From: Streptomyces beijiangensis
GTDB taxonomy: Bacteria > Actinomycetota > Actinomycetes > Streptomycetales > Streptomycetaceae
Length of the DNA stretch: 58,809 nucleotides
NCBI RefSeq assembly: GCF_017315755.1
Contig: NZ_JAFLRJ010000075.1
Location: 1 to 58,809, forward strand
Reading direction: 5' to 3'
Position 1 is the first letter of the stretch; each line of letters starts with the position of its first letter. The notes below the pieces were generated by a model. The model ran no database searches. It saw nothing but the letters and a program-made list of their open reading frames with translations, and was not told where the DNA came from. The position numbers and the translations under genes are program-made. Below, one piece after another: positions 45,102-53,459 of this stretch.

Positions 45102-46235
45102 TCACTGTGGGAACAGGGACTCCGGTGGTGGAGGGGCGGCTGTGGGGCCCGTTCCCTTTCCCTCCCGCTCGGGTGGGCGCGGGCTGAACCGCTCCCGTAT
45201 CTCTGCGGCCGGATCGCCTTCGACATGGCCCAGCAGATCGGTCACCTGATCGGCCAGCAGCGTGGCGACGGGGTCGTCCGGAGAGACCCCGACCGTGTGC
45301 AGGAGCCAGAAGAAGGCGGCTCCGGGGCCGGTGCCGGAGGGCGGATACAGCGATGCCGCTCCCGGTGGCCGGGGCGGCCCGTCGAGGCCGGGCGAGAAGG
45401 CCGGCCCACCGGCGGACGGATCGTCGGGGCCGTGTTCCGGAGGGCCCTCGATGAGGTGGCGGTACCTCTCGTCGATGTCCTGGTTGTTGGCCGCAGACGT
45501 GAGCTGGGCAAGCAGACCGAGGTCCTTCACCGCCTTGTCGACCTGGTCGTCATTGCGGTGCAGCCACCACACCATCGCGCTGCCGGTGTTCTTCAGTACG
45601 TCGTCGCCGAGATAGGTACGGCGGCTCTGCTCGTACTTGCGTTCGTGCTCCCACACCGCCTCGTCCTTGCGAACGGCTGCGAGTTTCGCGAGCCTGTCGC
45701 GGTCCTGGTCCGACAGGGTGAGCGTGACGTCCAGGGCCAGTGCCTCCACTCGGCCTGTGGCGTCGTCGGCCATCACTCCCAGCACCCCGTTCAGCTCGTG
45801 CTGCACGAGCGAACTACGGGAGGGCTTTCGGACCGCAGTCACCTGACGCGCCCGCTCCAGCACGGCGTCGACGGCCAGGCCGCTCGCGTTGATCGGCGCG
45901 GATCCGGTCGGTACGGGGACAGGACACCAACGGATCGTGGCCGAGAACAGAAAGTCGTAGTCCTCCGAGACACTCGGCAGCAGGACATCAGTGATCCGCA
46001 GCTCACGGCGCTCCAGCGGAGGGATGGGCAGATCGGGCTCCCGCAGAAGCTCCGTGGGGAACGGATCCTTGCGCTGGCCCGCGACATACACCGCCACGAC
46101 GGGAGCGGCGATGAGTACGGCGCCCAGGGCGGCCCAGATCCAGGGCGGCCAGCTGCCGCAGATGCCCAGGATGACGAAGAGCAGGGCGGAGATGAGAGTG
46201 AGGAAGGCCGTGACGGTCTTCTGGCCGGAACTCAT
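45102..46235 (-). CDS. Two-TM protein of the TIR cassette
   Basis: The 377-residue protein has two N-terminal membrane segments (about 7-26 and 31-52). A soluble domain follows (about 60-255): RELRITDVLLPSVSEDYDFLFSATIRW, then an alpha-helical charged region with KDEAVWEHERKYEQSRRTYLGDD. The C-terminal tail (about 300-377) is Pro/Gly-rich. I recognise no characterised family. A short hairpin between membrane segments and a large cytosolic domain suggest a membrane platform or effector-localising subunit. ATG at 46235 has AGGAGG upstream and overlaps the stop of the P-loop gene (ATGA), so it is the last gene of the cassette. Confidence 0.82.
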   Translation of the reverse strand: MSSGQKTVTAFLTLISALLFVILGICGSWPPWIWAALGAVLIAAPVVAVYVAGQRKDPFPTELLREPDLPIPPLERRELRITDVLLPSVSEDYDFLFSATIRWCPVPVPTGSAPINASGLAVDAVLERARQVTAVRKPSRSSLVQHELNGVLGVMADDATGRVEALALDVTLTLSDQDRDRLAKLAAVRKDEAVWEHERKYEQSRRTYLGDDVLKNTGSAMVWWLHRNDDQVDKAVKDLGLLAQLTSAANNQDIDERYRHLIEGPPEHGPDDPSAGGPAFSPGLDGPPRPPGAASLYPPSGTGPGAAFFWLLHTVGVSPDDPVATLLADQVTDLLGHVEGDPAAEIRERFSPRPPEREGKGTGPTAAPPPPESLFPQ

Positions 46236-48229
46236 GGGGCTGTCGCCTCCTGCTGTGGAGTGACCCTGACGTGTGGGGAGGCGCGCATTTTCCGGAGCAG
46301 GACGGAGGGCAGTTCTGATGCCACTCCCTGACCTGCCGGCTGGCGAGCCGACCAGTCTCTGGTTACGCGGTAGAGAACACCGAGACGGTCGCCTCGTCGG
46401 TCGCACGCGGTGACGAGCAGATCGAGGAAACGGTCCGCGGCGTGAGGGTCGCCGCAGGCAGCTTCCAGCCAGGCCTCCGCGAGTGTCGTCCACTGCTCGT
46501 CTGCCGGGGCTCTGAGGACTGCCGTCCAGCAGACGAGCAGGTCGTTCCGTACGCCGGATTCGGCTATCAATGGGTGGGCTCGGATGCCGGGGTTGCCGAG
46601 CTGTTCGGGCGCCGCGAGGTCGAGGAAGAGCTCCGTGTCGGCCGCCCAGCCGCCGGACTCAAGACCCCGTGCCAGCCGGTTCAACATGCGTCTGTGCAGA
46701 CGGTGGTCCTCGCGTACAAGAGCGATCAGGGCATTTCGCGCCTCGGCGGACGGCGGTTCCCGGCGTGCGAGGTGATGGAGCCGCACCAGCGCCGCTTCGG
46801 GATGGCGCACGGTCATGGTCTCGGCGCAGACCCCCACCAGGACCTTCCGGAAGGGGGCGGCGACCGGCCTCGTCGCCCACTCGTAGATCTTGTGCCGGAA
46901 CTCCCCGCCGCACCGGCTGCTGTTCAGGCCGTACTCCAGGGCGTGGGCGGCACCTCGGAGCCGGGTGAGTGGGGGTGTACCGCTCTCGGGGGACGCCCAG
47001 TGTTTCGCGAGGTCGAGGAGTGTTGTGGCGTCGTTGGTGCTCAAACACTGCTCGGCGAACCTTTCGACCAGCTGGTCACGATTGCCGTCGGTGAGTCCGG
47101 GCAGGGACAACACCCTGGCCACCCAGTTCCGCAGAGGATCCCTGAGGTCGGGGAAGTTCTCCCAGACCTGGATACGGACGGCGCTGTCGTAGCCGATGGA
47201 CTCGAAACGGGCCAGGCCCGCGGGACCGATCTCCGCTTTGATCGCGCCGAGCCGATCGGCAAGAGAGCGGCGTTCCAGCAGGTACCGCATGTGGGGGGAC
47301 GCCTGACGGTCGTCGAGCAGCATCGCTGCTCCTTTGTGGACCGCGTCGGCGCGTGCACCTGACAGCATGGCGGTGGTGATGAGGAGGGCACGGGGTGCGC
47401 CCTTCCGAATCGTGCGCAGAGTCTCCACTGCAAGACGCGGCTGTTCCTGCAGACCTTTCAGTGCCAAGGCACACTGCTCGGTGAACGTGCCTGCCCTGTG
47501 CGCCGCATCGCAGAGGTACTGGGCGAAGGTTGCCACGTCCGAGAGACGGGGCGCCGTGCCGAGATAGGCCATGACGTCCGGCGGAAGGCGTTCGACCCCT
47601 CTGGGGTCACGGCCGGCGTAGCGCAAGTGCCGTCCGATGATGCTCAGTTCCAGCTCCCGTTCCGGAGGCCTGGAGATTTCACGGCGCAGATCATTGAGCT
47701 GGGGTGTGAGCAGATGCCGGGCCTCGGCGGGGAGGACGACCACCAGGCCCGCCCCCCGCTCCTCCACAGCCTTGCGGAAGGCCGAGAGCTCGTCCAAGGC
47801 GGCGGCACCCAGTCGCTCCCCGGAGGCCGCCAGGTCGAGCAGCAGGCGGTCGTCGTCGGCCACCACCTCCGGATCCAGCAGCAGGGACGATCCTTCTTCA
47901 CGCTCCAGGAGGATCTCGTGCAGGGCACCCCCACCGGGCGGCAGCCTGTGCAGCAGGCACCGCGCCGTCGCATGCCTGCCGTCACCGTTCGCTCCGTCCA
48001 GGAGTACGGTGCGGCGGCCGACCAGAGTGTCGTACGCATCGGGATAGCCCTCGGGTTCGATGAAATGGCGGTCGAGCCAGATGAGTTCGCTTCTGGCGAC
48101 AGCCCGCGGGGTCTGGCCGCTCGCATTCTTCGTCAGACTCTCCGGCGATATGAAATTGTTCTGGGTTCCTGAGCCCGTGTGCGTGGGGCCGCTCGACCCG
48201 CCGATCCAGGTTGCGGTGAACTCACTCAC
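46232..48229 (-). CDS. Helical-repeat protein with degenerate P-loop, TIR-cassette partner
   Basis: The 665-residue cytoplasmic protein begins with GPTHTGSGTQ (14-23), a motif shared with the tail of the TIR protein. The opening WLDRHFIEPEGYPDAYDTL leads to a degenerate Walker A, GANGDGRHA (79-87: R85 and H86 where Lys and Ser/Thr are expected). A Walker-B-like DRLLLD (127-132) follows. From about 260 on it is all-helical, with Trp/Leu-rich repeats. It resembles a STAND-like sensor whose ATPase has lost key residues. GTG at 48229 overlaps the TIR stop by eight bases; the next gene overlaps its own stop by four. Confidence 0.82.
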   Translation of the reverse strand: MSEFTATWIGGSSGPTHTGSGTQNNFISPESLTKNASGQTPRAVARSELIWLDRHFIEPEGYPDAYDTLVGRRTVLLDGANGDGRHATARCLLHRLPPGGGALHEILLEREEGSSLLLDPEVVADDDRLLLDLAASGERLGAAALDELSAFRKAVEERGAGLVVVLPAEARHLLTPQLNDLRREISRPPERELELSIIGRHLRYAGRDPRGVERLPPDVMAYLGTAPRLSDVATFAQYLCDAAHRAGTFTEQCALALKGLQEQPRLAVETLRTIRKGAPRALLITTAMLSGARADAVHKGAAMLLDDRQASPHMRYLLERRSLADRLGAIKAEIGPAGLARFESIGYDSAVRIQVWENFPDLRDPLRNWVARVLSLPGLTDGNRDQLVERFAEQCLSTNDATTLLDLAKHWASPESGTPPLTRLRGAAHALEYGLNSSRCGGEFRHKIYEWATRPVAAPFRKVLVGVCAETMTVRHPEAALVRLHHLARREPPSAEARNALIALVREDHRLHRRMLNRLARGLESGGWAADTELFLDLAAPEQLGNPGIRAHPLIAESGVRNDLLVCWTAVLRAPADEQWTTLAEAWLEAACGDPHAADRFLDLLVTACDRRGDRLGVLYRVTRDWSARQPAGQGVASELPSVLLRKMRASPHVRVTPQQEATAP

Positions 48230-48962
48230 CGGGCTTCGCCTCGGATCGTCGCCCGCTGCCGAACTGCTGGTGTACTCCGCCGTGATGGTCCCCGGCGACG
48301 TACTGTGCTCCGTCGCCCGAGAGATGCGGCAGATGTTGATCGCCGGTGCCCGTGTGCACCGGGCCATGTGCCTCCCGGATCACGGTTCCACCGATGTCGC
48401 CCGTGATGTCCCTGGCCTGCACCGACCACTCGCCGACATCGCCCTGGACGGTGTGGTGCACCGAACCGGACTCCGGTACGGGAGAAGGCGCGTCGGCCCT
48501 GTCGGCGGCCGCCAGCTCCGGTAGGCGCTTTGCGAGGAAGTCACCGATGCGCAAGATGTCGTATTCGGCGTTCTGGGTGTCGAATCGCACCGAGTGACAG
48601 CGCGCCAGCTTGCCGAGGGCGCGCGGAAGCTGAGTTGAGTCCAGGCGGTCCGTACCGCGACCCACGAGGACAGGCACCACGGGGATCGCACAGCGGAACG
48701 CCTCCACGATCTCCTTGCGCACCCAGTCCTTGGGATCCTGGAGCCGGGGGGATCCGGCCCACTCCTTTCCGATGACAGCGATCAGCAGGGAGCTGCGTCG
48801 CACCGCGGTGAGGAGTTCGTCGTCGAAGAATTCTCCCGGTTGTATCGACTGGGACGCCCGGAAGATCCGCCCGGCGCCGAAGCGCCGGGTCAGATCCCGT
48901 TCGAGGGTGGTGGCGGTTTCCTCACCGTCGCCGGTGCGGTAGTTGATGAAGACGTCGGCCAT
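48222..48962 (-). CDS. TIR-domain protein with Gly/His-rich C-terminal tail
   Basis: The 246-residue cytoplasmic protein has an N-terminal TIR domain (1 to about 150): VFINYRTGDGEETA, a BB-loop region RIFRASQSIQPGEFF, SLLIAVIGKEW, and WVRKE with putative catalytic Glu84. This fits NAD+-cleaving or nucleotide-signal-producing bacterial TIRs. The tail (about 165-246) has imperfect repeats: VQGDVGEWSVQARDITGDIGG, GPVHTGTGDQ (200-209) and GDHHGGVHQQF. ATG at 48962 has TAGGAGG upstream, 32 bases after the XRE gene. It overlaps the P-loop gene by eight bases. A role in defence or programmed arrest is inferred from domains and neighbours. Confidence 0.87.
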   Translation of the reverse strand: MADVFINYRTGDGEETATTLERDLTRRFGAGRIFRASQSIQPGEFFDDELLTAVRRSSLLIAVIGKEWAGSPRLQDPKDWVRKEIVEAFRCAIPVVPVLVGRGTDRLDSTQLPRALGKLARCHSVRFDTQNAEYDILRIGDFLAKRLPELAAADRADAPSPVPESGSVHHTVQGDVGEWSVQARDITGDIGGTVIREAHGPVHTGTGDQHLPHLSGDGAQYVAGDHHGGVHQQFGSGRRSEAKPGE

Positions 48963-48994
48963 GGCATGCCCTCCTAGGGACTGTGGGCGCGTTG

Positions 48995-50263
48995 TCAGCT
49001 GAGCGGTGAGGCGGGCGAGAGGACGAAAGTGAGCAGCGGGGACAGCTCGTGAACGGAGGGGTGGGAGGGGTGGCGTCCCAGGACGCGGGCGAGCCTGCGG
49101 AGGTCGTGCGCGATGGTCGAGGAGTCCACGAGGTGTGCGGCGTCCATGAGTTGTGCAGACAACTCGCATGCGTGCCTGATCTCCCCGGACAGCGCGTGGG
49201 CAAGAGCCTGCCGTGTGCCGTATCGGGCCCGGGTACGCAGCGCGCCCGGGGGGATGTGTGCCATCTCGGTGTCCAGGGCGGCTGCGGCCTGTACGGGGCG
49301 GCCCAGATCGAGCAGCGACCATGCGGTGACCATCGCCACCGGGTCGGCAAGATGGGTCGTACCGAGCACCGGACGGTCCGTGTCCATGGCGTCGTGGGAC
49401 AGATGGACCCGTGCCCGGTCCAGGGCCCGCATACAAGCGCCGTAGTCCCCGGTGAGGGCGTGGCCCTGGGCTTCGCGCTGGGCGGCCAGGCCCAGAACCC
49501 TGGCGGGCGTCCCTCGGGACGGGACTGCCCGCGCCAGCGCGATGGTGTCGGCCGCATCGCCCTTGTAGTAGGCGATGAGTCCCCGGCGGACCAGTGCGTA
49601 CGAGGCGAGCTCGGTCTCCCCGGCAGCATCGGCGAGGTCGACAGCGTGATCGGTCCAGCGTTGTGCGGCGGGCACGTCCCCGGATTCCTGGGCCATCCAC
49701 CCGGCGAACTCGGCGTACCGTGCGCAGAGAGCGATCAGGCAACGACCGGTTCTCGGACCGCTGCGGGCCGCCAGTGCACGCAGAGCCCGAGTCTGCTCCG
49801 CCAGGGCGGGCAGTACCGCCGCGGGCGGTGCCGACTGACCGAGCCGACGGAACTGGTCGAAGAGGGACTGCCACACGTCGAGCAGCGTTCCGTCCGCGGT
49901 CCCCTGGGGCGCAGCGGTACCGCCGAACGCGGCCAGCCCGAGGGCGGACGCCATGCCGGTGGTCATCACGTCGCGCCGCCCTACGGTGTGCGGTCGCGGA
50001 GGAGATCCGGCGTACTCCGGGCCGCCTGCCGCGTTGTCCGTCGATGCGGGCCGTGGGAGCAGGGCCAGCAGAACGCCGTCCGCGTCCAACTGGCCGTCGC
50101 ACAGGCGGGCCAGTTCCTCGGTCGGCCGCTTGTGCCCCGTCTCAACCTTGCTGAGCTGTCCCTTGCTGTAATGGACACGGTCCGAGAGTTGGGCCAGCGT
50201 CAGCCCGGCGCTCAGACGTGCCCGTCGTAACGCGCTGCCGAAGGTCTGCGGTCGTTCCAGCAC
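48995..50263 (-). CDS. XRE-family HTH regulator with TPR-like C-terminus
   Basis: The 422-residue protein has an XRE HTH (about 8-65: LTLAQLSDRVHYSKGQLSKVETG). A linker follows with a Tat-like GRRDVMTTGMASALGLAAFGG (96-116), a feature common in Streptomyces regulators of this type but here internal. A long TPR-like helical array covers about 130-410. It likely represses or activates the cassette in response to a small molecule or peptide bound by the repeats. GTG at 50263 has AGGGGG upstream. It is first in the minus-strand cassette and divergent from priA. A 12-bp palindrome (50395-50406) in the spacer could be its operator. Confidence 0.87.
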   Translation of the reverse strand: MLERPQTFGSALRRARLSAGLTLAQLSDRVHYSKGQLSKVETGHKRPTEELARLCDGQLDADGVLLALLPRPASTDNAAGGPEYAGSPPRPHTVGRRDVMTTGMASALGLAAFGGTAAPQGTADGTLLDVWQSLFDQFRRLGQSAPPAAVLPALAEQTRALRALAARSGPRTGRCLIALCARYAEFAGWMAQESGDVPAAQRWTDHAVDLADAAGETELASYALVRRGLIAYYKGDAADTIALARAVPSRGTPARVLGLAAQREAQGHALTGDYGACMRALDRARVHLSHDAMDTDRPVLGTTHLADPVAMVTAWSLLDLGRPVQAAAALDTEMAHIPPGALRTRARYGTRQALAHALSGEIRHACELSAQLMDAAHLVDSSTIAHDLRRLARVLGRHPSHPSVHELSPLLTFVLSPASPLS

Positions 50264-50394
50264 ATGTCCCCCTGGTGGTGTTGTGAGCCAGAGTCGGCTT
50301 GTCCGGCCGGCACGGGCAAGACAGTCCGCGGAGTTTCCCGTTTCCGGAACTGGAGGGAACCGGATCCGGGGAGAGGTGTCGAGAAGGGGAAACC

Positions 50395-50406
50395 AGCCAC
50401 GTGGCT
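50395..50406. promoter_or_regulatory. Candidate operator palindrome between the cassette and priA
   Basis: AGCCACGTGGCT is a perfect 12-bp palindrome in the 195-base divergent spacer. TTTCCGGAA-type symmetry lies nearby (50341-50350). Binding by the XRE protein is inferred only from position. Confidence 0.35.
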
Positions 50407-50458
50407 CGTGGCCCGCCGCTGATGGGGACTGTCAGTGGTCTCTGATAGGAATTCGGGT

Positions 50459-52600
50459 GTGAGCAGCGAGAACGAGCAGTCCGGGGGCCCTGGGGGCGAG
50501 GCGCCGGAGCAGCTTGCGCTGATTCGGGAGACCGTGCGGAAAGCCAAGGTGCCCAGGGCCAAACCGCGCACCTGGCGCGGGGCCGCGCTGGCCAAGGAGC
50601 TACCGGTGGCGCGGGTGCTGGTGAACAAGGGCGTGCTCCATCTCGACAAGTACTTCGACTACGCGGTTCCCGAGGAGCTCGACGAGGCCGCGCAGCCGGG
50701 TGTGCGAGTGCGGGTGCGGTTCGGGGCCGGGAACCGCAATGTGCACGACGGGCGGCGCGAGGGCGGCGGGCTGATCGACGGGTTCGTCATCGAGCGGCTT
50801 GCCAAGTCGGACTATGAGGGGACACTGGCCGCGCTGGCCGGGGTCGTGTCGGACGAGCCGGTGCTGAGTCCTGAACTGCTGGGGCTGGCGCGGGCCGTTG
50901 CCGACCGGTATGCGGGGAGTCTGGCGGACGTGCTGCAGCTGGCCGTGCCACCGCGCAACGCACGGGCCGAGTCGAAGCCGTCCCCCGAGCCTTTGCCGCC
51001 GCCGGAGGCTCCGGCGGCGGGTACGTGGGAGCGGTACGCGCAGGGGCCGGGGTTCCTGGCGGCGCTGGCGGGTGGTGGGGCTCCGCGGGCCGTGTGGACC
51101 GCGCTGCCCGGGCCGCACTGGCCCGACGAACTGGCGCGTGTCGTCGCGGCGGCGCTGGCGTCCGGGCGGGGGGCGCTGGTCGTGGTGCCCGACGGGCGGA
51201 GCGCGGCGCGGGTGGACGCGGCGCTGACCGGGGTGCTGGGGGAGGGACGGCACGCGGTGCTCACCGCGGAGGCCGGTCCTGAGAAGCGGTACCGGCAGTG
51301 GCTCGCCGTGCGGCGGGGGGCGGTGCGGGCCGTGGTGGGGACGCGGGCCGCGATGTTCGCGCCGGTGAAGGATCTTGGGCTGGTGGTGATCTGGGAGGAC
51401 GGGGACTCCAGTCACAGCGAGCCGCATGCCCCGCTGCCGCACGCGCGCGAGGTGCTGTTGCTGCGGGCCGCGCATGACAAGTGCGCGTTCCTGCTGGGGA
51501 GTACGAGCTGCACGGTGGAGGCCGCCCAGCTGGTGGAGAGCGGCTGGGCCGCGCCGCTCGCCGCCGGCCGGGACCAGGTGCGGGCCGCGGCTCCTCTCGT
51601 ACGGACCGTGGGCGACATCGATGTGGCGCGGGACGAGGCGGCTCGGGCGGCGCGGCTGCCCAGTCTCGCCTGGGAGGTCGTACGGAACGGGCTGAAGACC
51701 GGTCCTGTGCTGGTGCAGGTGCCCCGCCGGGGGTACGTACCGAGGCTGGCCTGCGAGCGCTGCCGTACGCCTGCGCGGTGTGTGCACTGCGCAGGGCCGC
51801 TGGAGGCCCCCGACGAACGGGCGCTGCACTGCGCGTGGTGCGGGCGTGGCGAGGCGGGCTGGCACTGCATCGAGTGCGGGAGCAATCGGCTGCGGGCGCA
51901 GATCGTGGGGGCGCGGCGGACCGCCGAGGAGCTGGGGCGCGCGTTCCCTGCCGTACCGGTGCGGACCTCGGGGCGGGACCATGTGCTGGACACCGTGCCG
52001 GGGCAGCCCGCGCTGGTCATCTCCACGCCGGGCGCCGAGCCGGTCGCCGACGGCGGGTATGCGGCCGCGCTGCTGCTCGACGGCTGGGCGATGCTCGGGC
52101 GGCCCGACCTGCGGGCCGGCGAGGAGGCGCTGCGGCGCTGGATCGACGCCGCCTCGCTGGTCCGGGGACAGGGCGAGGGGGGCACGGTCGTGGTGGTCGC
52201 GGAGCCCACGCTCAGGCCCGTACAGGCACTGGTGCGCTGGGATCCCGTCGGGCACGCGGTGCGTGAGCTGGCCGAGCGGGCCGAGCTGAGATTTCCGCCC
52301 GTGTCACGGATGGCGGCCGTGTCGGGGAGAGCGGAGACGCTGACCGAGTTTCTGGGCGCCGTCGAACTGCCGGGTGATGCCGAGGTGCTGGGTCCTGTCC
52401 CGATGCCGGTCGCCGATCCGGGCAGGCCGCGCAGGCCGGGGGACGCGCCGCCGGGGGAGAGCTGGGAGCGTGTGCTGCTTCGGGTCCCGCCGGGCAGCGG
52501 GGCCGCGCTGGCCGCCGCGCTGAAGAGCGCGCAGGCGGCCCGGCTGACGCGTGGCGACGATCCGGTACGGATCAGGGTCGATCCGCCGGACATCGGCTGA
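50459..52600 (+). CDS. priA: Primosomal protein N' (PriA) homolog lacking helicase motifs
   Basis: The 713-residue protein aligns with PriA in its N-terminal DNA-binding domain (VARVLVNKGVLHLDKYFDYAVPEEL) and zinc region, which has eight Cys (CERC, CVHC, CAWC, CIEC). The helicase core is degenerate: the Walker A GxxxGKT is missing (the region reads GAPRAVWTALPGPHWPDEL), and the DEEH box reads WEDGDSSH. It probably serves as a structural restart or primosome factor, not a helicase. GTG at 50459 has AGGA upstream and gives the usual SSENEQ start. In many Streptomyces it follows metK directly; here the TIR cassette separates them. Confidence 0.93.
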   Translation: MSSENEQSGGPGGEAPEQLALIRETVRKAKVPRAKPRTWRGAALAKELPVARVLVNKGVLHLDKYFDYAVPEELDEAAQPGVRVRVRFGAGNRNVHDGRREGGGLIDGFVIERLAKSDYEGTLAALAGVVSDEPVLSPELLGLARAVADRYAGSLADVLQLAVPPRNARAESKPSPEPLPPPEAPAAGTWERYAQGPGFLAALAGGGAPRAVWTALPGPHWPDELARVVAAALASGRGALVVVPDGRSAARVDAALTGVLGEGRHAVLTAEAGPEKRYRQWLAVRRGAVRAVVGTRAAMFAPVKDLGLVVIWEDGDSSHSEPHAPLPHAREVLLLRAAHDKCAFLLGSTSCTVEAAQLVESGWAAPLAAGRDQVRAAAPLVRTVGDIDVARDEAARAARLPSLAWEVVRNGLKTGPVLVQVPRRGYVPRLACERCRTPARCVHCAGPLEAPDERALHCAWCGRGEAGWHCIECGSNRLRAQIVGARRTAEELGRAFPAVPVRTSGRDHVLDTVPGQPALVISTPGAEPVADGGYAAALLLDGWAMLGRPDLRAGEEALRRWIDAASLVRGQGEGGTVVVVAEPTLRPVQALVRWDPVGHAVRELAERAELRFPPVSRMAAVSGRAETLTEFLGAVELPGDAEVLGPVPMPVADPGRPRRPGDAPPGESWERVLLRVPPGSGAALAAALKSAQAARLTRGDDPVRIRVDPPDIG

Positions 52601-52630
52601 GCGGGGCCGGCCGTACTGCTGCTTTCGATA

Positions 52631-52674
52631 CACCGCTGCCCCTGACCGTGCGGACACGGCAGGGGCAGCTGGTG
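52631..52674. terminator. Bidirectional terminator between priA and the HTH protein gene
   Basis: A branched hairpin with outer stem GCTGCCCCTG/CAGGGGCAGC and inner stem CCGTG/CACGG (loop CGGA) is extended by CACC/GGTG. It lies between convergent genes. Confidence 0.8.
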
Positions 52675-52680
52675 AAAGGG

Positions 52681-53310
<630 letters not shown>

Positions 53311-53459
53311 CTACCCGCTGTTGTGGTCACGCTGCGGGGGCGTATGGGCATATGCGAGGGGCGCGCGGCCGTGCGTACGCCCCCCAGGCCCGAGGCCCAT
53401 AGACTGGTGCGCTGTTCGCCGTCGTACGCACCGGTCCGACCGGTCTGAGAGGTACATCA

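Noticed and set aside
46235..48229. The P-loop protein as an ordinary AAA+ or NACHT ATPase
   Set aside because: Walker A lacks the Lys and Ser/Thr, and no NACHT, AAA or NB-ARC signature follows the Walker-B-like strand.
45102..50263. Cassette as a mobile element with att sites or transposase
   Set aside because: No integrase, transposase, tRNA or flanking direct repeat is visible at either edge.
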